Shown here piece after piece: positions 58,867 to 64,000 of a stretch of 64,000 bases of DNA. The translations under genes were made by a program, and so were the position numbers. The first letter of the stretch is position 1; every line of letters starts with the position of its first letter. This stretch comes from Corydoras sp. C115 (Eukaryota; Chordata; Actinopteri; Siluriformes; Callichthyidae): contig JAFMOC010000003.1 of NCBI GenBank assembly GCA_019802505.1, positions 7,788,501 to 7,852,500 of the forward strand, written 5' to 3'. The notes under the pieces are model-generated. The model did no database searches. It was given only the letters and a program-made list of their open reading frames with translations, and was not told the DNA's origin.

Positions 58867-59065
58867 ATCCTCGACTAGGGTTGCTGGGGGGTTTCCCATG
58901 TCCATCCAGGGGAGAACAGGGCAGATTCACCCAGGACATGGCGTCAATCTATCACTGGAGAAACACTCTCCGGAGAAAACCCACGCAGACATGGGGAAAC
59001 TTAACCCAGATTGGGATTTGAACTTGGATCCCTAGCACTGAGAGGTAGACATACTACACCATTAA
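58867..59065 (-). repeat. SINE A, degenerate
   Basis: TCCTCGACTAGGGTTGC at the left to CACTGAGAGGTAGACATACT at the right, with gaps. Confidence 0.75.
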
Positions 59066-59575
59066 AACATATTTAATCCATCAACTGAATAGTAACTCAG
59101 CATTTATTGATTTCTATGTTTCTAGGTTTGTTTGAATAATTGGATTTCTATTAGTTTGGTTTGTTTTTTTAGGATGCAATAGATTGTAAAATAGTGTCAG
59201 GTCATAGACTGTCACCAGCCATTTTATTAGGTACACCCCCTCAGTTGTACTCTCACAGTCTGTTTTTTTTTGGTTCCACTGATACTATAGATGGCCTTTT
59301 AGTTCTACAATTACAGATTGTAGTCCATCTGTTTCTCTACATATTTTCTTAGTTTCTGTTTTAGTATGTTCACTGATTGGTGTATTAGTGTGTTGTGCTG
59401 GTATAGTGGATCATACACAGCAGTGCTACTGGACAGAGAACAGATTACCAATCAAAAAAACTGTGTGATCCCCTTGTATCATCATCCACCACCCTAATTG
59501 ATGGCACCCTAATGGATGGATTGGGGTGGCACTAACAGAGTATGTAGAGCAGGGGTGCTCAATACATCGATCGCG

Positions 59576-59653
59576 TTCATGTTCTGTTTGGGGGCGGCAC
59601 AGTGGCATAGTGGTTAGCATGTTCTCCTCTCAGCGCTAGGAATTCCCAGTTCG
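59576..59653 (+). repeat. 78-bp duplicated patch of hAT plus SINE head
   Basis: It matches 59984-60061 at 75 of 78 positions by eye. It includes hAT sequence (TTCATGTTCTGTTTGGG) and the first 61 bases of the SINE A head, but no SINE body and no target duplication. Confidence 0.85.
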
Positions 59654-60000
59654 CGAAGGGTTTTCAGGTCGACCCCCCCCCCCCGTCTCTCTCGCTGTTC
59701 CCAAAACCGGTACGTGGCCACGCCCTGTGCCTAAATCCCAAGCACTGCCTCCCTAATCATCTCCATCAGATTTACATCACATCACATTACATTACATTAA
59801 ATTACATTACGAGAGTTTCTGTTTGTGTTTTTACACTTTATTTCACTGGCAAGGTGAGTGAAGGATGAGTGAAGCTCAAAAAGAACTAAAATGTTCCACT
59901 TTCATTTAGAGTGGTGGGGGCGGGGGGGTTTGAATATTTTTTTTTACAATGTCAAACTCAAAATGCATTTGCTTTTATTAATGTTCATGTTCTGTTTGGG

Positions 60001-60678
60001 GGCGGCATGGTGGCGTAGTGGTTAGCATGTTCTCCTCTCAGCGCTAGGAATTCCCAGTTCGAATCCCAATCTGGGTGGAGTTTCCATGTTCTCCCAAGTT
60101 CAAGTTATTTATTTATATAGCGCTTTCTACAACAGTACATTGTCACAAAGCAGCTTTACAGAATGAAAAGCCTTTAAACCCCCAAAGAGCAAGCTGAAGC
60201 GACAGTGGCAAGAAAAAACTTTTTATACCTTTTATGTTGTTATTTAAGGAAGAAACCTTGGGAGGACCAAGACTTAGTGGGGGACTCATCCTCCTTGAGC
60301 GGCCAGGCAGCAACAACAATGTAGGACAGCTATGTACAGATATTAAACAAATGGAAAAACTCTAACAACTGGAAAACTATATGTGAGTCCATTAGGGGGC
60401 GTCCTGCAGGACCGCCAGTCCAATTAATATTCCCCATGTCCGCGTTGGTTTCCTCCAGGTTCTCCGGTTTCCACCCACAGTCCAAAAACATGGATCAAGG
60501 TCAATTGAATTCTCCAAATTGCCCCATATAGAGTGTGTTAATGTGCCCAGTGATAGATTGGCGCCCTGTCCTGGGTGTATCTGCCCAGCGCCTGAAGTGT
60601 TCTCCCCCGGATGGGCATGGGGAACCCCCCCGTGACCCTAATAAAGGATAAAGCGGAAGATAATGGATGGATGGATGG
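60001..60678 (+). repeat. SINE A in the hAT, split by repeat C
   Basis: ATGTTCTGTTTGGG flanks it (59987-60000, 60679-60692). The head half ends at 60095; the tail half resumes at 60431. Confidence 0.93.
60096..60430 (-). repeat. Repeat C inserted in SINE A
   Basis: AAGTTCAAGTTATTTATTTA (tail end, reversed) to GTCCAATTAATAT; shares ACAACAGTACATTGTCACAA and the GGACTCATCCTCCTTGAG block with the other C copies. A short CCC-type duplication may mark the insertion site. Confidence 0.75.
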
Positions 60679-61023
60679 ATGTTCTGTTTGGGGAACTGCG
60701 GGTTACAGTGATTGTTGTACATTTGTGCTGTATACTGTGTGTTTGGGTGTAACTAAAATCAGGTTTTCGTGCTATTTGCTGGAATGTGTTTAATAAAAGA
60801 GTAATTCTAATAGAATCGACAATACTAACATGATGTGTGTAAACAGGTTTCAATATAAAAGCCTTAAAAATAGAGATTGACACCGGTAGATCTCGATGAC
60901 CTGTTCAATGGAAAAGTAGATCTCGGACCAGAAATGTGTGGGCACCCCTGATGTAGAGGAACAGATGGACTACAGAAAATAATTGTAGAAGTACAAAGTT
61001 TATCTATATAGTAGAAAAAGAGA

Positions 61024-61333
61024 TGGGCAAAGAGATGGGCATGGTGGCTTAGTGGTTAGCACGTTCGCCTCTAAGCACTAGGGGTTCCTAGTTCAAATCC
61101 CAATCTGGGTGGAGTTTCCATGTTCTTCGGTTTCCTCCCACAGTCCAAAAACATGGATGAAGGTCAATTGAGTTACAAATTACCCCATTATAGAGTGTGT
61201 CTATGTGAGTGAGTGCCCAGCGATATATTGGCGCCCTGTTCTGGGTGTATCTGCACAACACCCAAAATGTTCTCCCCTGCATGGGCATGGGGTCCCCCCC
61301 TGCCCCCGCAACCCTAGTGGAAGATAATGGATT
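61024..61333 (+). repeat. SINE A
   Basis: Head GGGCATGGTGGCTTAGTGG to AAGATAATGG; part of the body near 61120 is shortened. Confidence 0.88.
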
Positions 61334-61334
61334 A

Positions 61335-61896
61335 TAGAGTGTGTCTGTGTGAGTGAGTGTGTGCCCAGCGATAGATTGGCACCCTGTCCTGGGTGTATCT
61401 GCCCAGCACCTGAGACGTTCTCCCCTGGATGGGCATAGGGAACCCACCCGCAACCCTAATAGAGGATAAAGCGGAAGATAATGGATGGATGGAAGATGAA
61501 AAATCTTTCAGAAACAGACTCCATGAGAGTTGCATGAGCGTCCGATGTCCTATAGTCCGATGTCCAATAGATGTCCTATGTACTCACAGCCTATACAGCT
61601 CAATTGGTATTTGCCATAGAACAGCAGAATTAGCAGATCCACAAGTGGTGGTTTAGAGGTAAGAGCAGATTTACCCTGCGCACATCTGACAAATGTGAGA
61701 AGTCTGCAGATGCCATGGTGAATGTTATGCTGCCTACAATATCATCCAGCATGACTGTTTTGGTGGTGGATGTAGTGATGCTCTTGGTTGGGGGCATATC
61801 CAGAATGTTTTGAGAGGACATCCTTCAGGAAAATAACGGCCATCTCATCAGGAGTATTCCCAAAAGTTGCAGTGCGTACAGGACATTACATCCTGG
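61335..61896 (+). repeat. Segmental duplication, copy 1
   Basis: Partial SINE A tail half (61335-61490), the 14-bp flank AAGATGAAAAATCT, and a Tc1 fragment. It matches 62984-63532 closely, with an extra TCCGATGTCC/TAGTCCGATGTC expansion near 61540-61580. Confidence 0.88.
61718..61802 (+). pseudogene. Tc1-like transposase fragment (copy 1)
   Basis: It reads ECYAAYNIIQHDCFGGG, which fits the Tc1-family block before the second catalytic Asp (usually ...NIIQHDRFGGGSVMVWGG). The surrounding sequence is frameshifted. Only about 30 codons remain. Confidence 0.7.
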
Positions 61897-62811
61897 ATAA
61901 TGGATGGATGGATAGTAAAAGAGACAGTGAGCTGAACCTTATAAAATGGCCGGTGAGTGTATATCGTAGCATGCAAAGTCAATTAAATCTGTCAGCCAAA
62001 GTTTGATAAGGTAATTAAAGTGTTTTTATTAATTAAAATGATTTTAAAACAACAGAAATCACATTAAGACCGTTTGGTACATTATGTGCTGAAAGGTTTT
62101 GGGATACTGACATATCACACATACAATATATTTTACGACCAATTACTTTTTTTTTTTTTACCAACTACAACAGTTCACACTTCTGAGAAATATTTGTCGT
62201 GATGTCAGACACTGATGTTGACAAGAGTGCATGGTTCACAATTTCTGTTCTAGTTCACCTTAAAAGTGTTTGATGGTGTTATGATTAGGGCTCTTTCAAA
62301 TTTTTTTACCCCAACTCACACAAACATGGACTTTTTTGTTCACTGTGTCGCAGTAACACTGGAACAGTAATGGGCCTTCCCCAAATTGTTTAAAATACAT
62401 GGTTAGCTGTTCGATCCAGTGGCCTTAATAAGACTAAATGAAAACACTTGGAAGGGTGTTGGCCACAGACGATTACACTCTCCTGCTCTTGTCCAACTGA
62501 TTCATTTCTAATTTAGCTTTTTTTAGTGTTCTTGTTCACTGCTGGTGGGACGGTGGCATGATTCACAACCTGCAGCCCATTCGGGTGTACACTGGTACTC
62601 CATATCCTCTAGGATAGCAAATTCATACATGCTTTTGCAAGAAGGTTTTCTGTGTCTCTGAGAATGAGACTGCCAGGAGAGGATGGAGAACTTACCAGGC
62701 ATGTCATCACACAAGTAGAGCAGGGCAGTATGAGGGCATCAACCTCACAGCAGGACAAAAATCTGTTTTTTTGTTGTTTAGTTTGTTTAGGAGGAACAAG
62801 ATGAAAAATCT
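61897..62811. other. No gene recognised
   Basis: AT-rich to 62480. 62530-62740 is a block of unknown origin near the Tc1 remnant (CTGCAGCCCATTCGGGTGTA, GAAGGTTTTCTGTGTCTCTG) and may belong to the same element. Confidence 0.35.
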
Positions 62812-63143
62812 AAGGGCAGCACGGTGGCTTAGTGGTTTGCACGTTCACCTCTCAGCGCTAGGAATTCCCGGTTGGAGTTTCGATGTTCTCCCCGTGTCCG
62901 CGTGGGTTTCCTCCGGGTTCTCCGGTTTCCTCCCACAGTCCAAAAACATGGATCAAGCCAATTGAGTTCTCCAAATTTCCCCTTATAGAGTGTCTCTGTG
63001 TGAGTGAGTGTGTGCCCAGCGATAGATTGACGCCCTGTCCTGGGTGTATCTGCCCAGCACCCGAGATGTTCTCCCCTGGATGGGCATGGGGAACCCACCC
63101 GCAACCCTAATAGAGGATAAAGCGGAAGATAATGGATGGATGG
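62812..63143 (+). repeat. SINE A, full length with 14-bp target duplication
   Basis: AAGATGAAAAATCT at 62798-62811 and 63144-63157. The B box is deleted (CCCGGTTGGAGTTTCG). This is the original insertion from which the duplicated tail at 61335 derives. Confidence 0.95.
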
Positions 63144-63532
63144 AAGATGAAAAATCTTTCAGAAATAGACTCCATGAGAGTTGCATGAGCATCCGATGTC
63201 CTATAGTGGGACATGTACTCACAGCCTATACAGCTCAATTGGTATTTGCCATAGAACAGCAGAATTAGCAGATCCACAAGTGGTGGTTTAGAGGTAAGAG
63301 CAGGTTTACCCTGCGCACATCTGACAAATGTGAAAAGACTGCAGATGCCATGGTGAATGTTATGCTGCCTACAATATCATCCAGCATGACTGTTTTGGTG
63401 GTGGATGTAGTGATGCTCTTGGTTGGGGGCATATCCAGAATGTTTTGAGAGGACATCCTTCAGGAAAATAACGGCCATCTCATCAGGAGTATTCCCAGAA
63501 GTTGCAGTGTGTACAGGACATTACATCCTGGA
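62984..63532 (+). repeat. Segmental duplication, copy 2
   Basis: From the SINE A body through the Tc1 fragment to ACATTACATCCTGGA; the likely source copy. Confidence 0.85.
63355..63440 (+). pseudogene. Tc1-like transposase fragment (copy 2)
   Basis: The same block as 61718-61802, with the same damage (GGGCSDALGWG in place of the usual motif), so it was already dead when duplicated. Confidence 0.7.
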
Positions 63533-63760
63533 AATCGGATGAGATCTTTATTTTAATGTTTTACTTATGAATTCCAACCATCCATAATTTGATGATTTTG
63601 ATTTTCATTGAATGTTATGACATTTTTTTTTTAAACTAATTACACGATATGGATCAGTAAACATTTTCAACATGAATCTTTTATTCATCGAGTGATTCTT
63701 TCAGTGATATAATGGTTTTCATAATTTTCCTTAGCAGTGTATAAAAGATGTTATGATAAA
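63533..63760. other. No recognisable feature
   Basis: AT-rich sequence between the duplication and the last SINE fragment. Confidence 0.4.
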
Positions 63761-63872
63761 TCCAGAGAACCCGAAGCAAACCCACACAGACACTGGGAGA
63801 ACATGAAATCTCCCCTCAGATTGGGATTAGAACCTAGATCCTCAGCACTAAGAGGCAAATGTGCTAACCACT
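63761..63872 (-). repeat. SINE A head fragment
   Basis: AGAGAACCCGAAGCAAACCC to AGGCAAATGTGCTAACCACTA, tail half absent. AT-rich sequence follows to the window end. Confidence 0.85.
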
Positions 63873-64000
63873 ATATATATAATATATAATATATCTGTGG
63901 TAATATATATAGTACCAATATAGTACCCTGCCACCAAGTTAAGTAAATATTTTGTGATTTTGTTCTCTTTTATTATGTTTTAAAACAAGAGGCTTCTTAA

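Larger units (their letters stand above)
59550..60950. mobile_element. hAT-like element with exact 8-bp target duplication
   Basis: ATGTAGAG lies at 59542-59549 and 60951-60958. The ends are CAGGGGTGCTCAA and, inward from the right, CAGGGGTGCCCACA. Inside are GATGAGTGAAGCTCAAAAAG (like the start of a hAT transposase, followed by an early stop), TAGATCTCGATGACCTG and TAGATCTCGGACC motifs, plus the SINE and the templated segment below. Non-autonomous. Confidence 0.85.
59209..61019. repeat. Repeat D copy, host of nested insertions
   Basis: The left part 59209-59549 (ATTTTATTAGGTACACCCCC ... GTAGAG) and the right part 60951-61019 (GGAACAGATGGACTACAG, AATTGTAGAAGTACAAAG) are two sides of one repeat, split by a hAT. 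It matches the copy at 4203-5075. Confidence 0.6.

Noticed and set aside
1..64000. CRISPR array, operons, bacterial promoters or phage genes
   Set aside because: No regularly spaced repeats with unique spacers, and all signals are those of vertebrate nuclear DNA.

Overview
The window is vertebrate nuclear DNA, almost certainly from a teleost fish. The grounds are the AT-rich background, long dinucleotide microsatellites, many tRNA-derived SINEs, L2-like LINE, hAT, Tc1/mariner and pogo remnants, a Tf1/sushi-type chromovirus, and GT-AG introns with a CpG-rich first exon. Nothing bacterial or phage-like was seen. I cannot name the species.

Host gene. On the minus strand I find three exons of one gene that I do not recognise: exon 1 with the start codon (55729-55848) in a CpG-rich promoter region, a 54-codon exon (36839-37000) and a 19-codon exon (30712-30768). 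All three are in phase 0 with good splice sites. A likely last exon with a membrane segment and a stop codon lies at 10123-10334, and a second possible C-terminal exon at 26367-26573. If the first belongs to the gene, the locus spans about 46 kb and is mostly intron full of transposons.

Left part (1-12 kb): an L2-like LINE remnant, a compact LTR element (3.2-3.7 kb), several SINEs and a GATA/GA microsatellite. 12.18-17.0 kb: a very young Ty3/gypsy element with two 1115-bp LTRs that differ at two visible positions and a 5-bp target duplication. It has lost reverse transcriptase, RNase H and most of integrase, yet keeps one open frame. A 10-base sequence beside its 5' LTR is complementary to the predicted start of its own transcript, which points to self-priming. 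17-36 kb: SINEs, a long foldback repeat, LTR fragments and a pogo/Tigger derivative. 37-51 kb: Tc1-like remnants, a hAT inside a SINE, and a 2.4-kb hAT holding a Tc1 copy and a SINE. 54-64 kb: dense SINEs around the promoter, a four-level nest of repeats with a 78-bp templated duplication, and a roughly 555-bp segmental duplication carrying a Tc1 fragment.

The commonest repeat, here called SINE A (about 33 full or partial copies, both strands), has a tRNA-like A box (TGGCTTAGTGG) and B box (GGTTCGAATCC), a body of roughly 330 bp and a GAAT or GGAT tail; many copies have 10-14 bp target duplications. SINE B has a different tRNA head and a tail shared with the L2-like LINE. Repeats C and D are further interspersed families that I describe but do not name.
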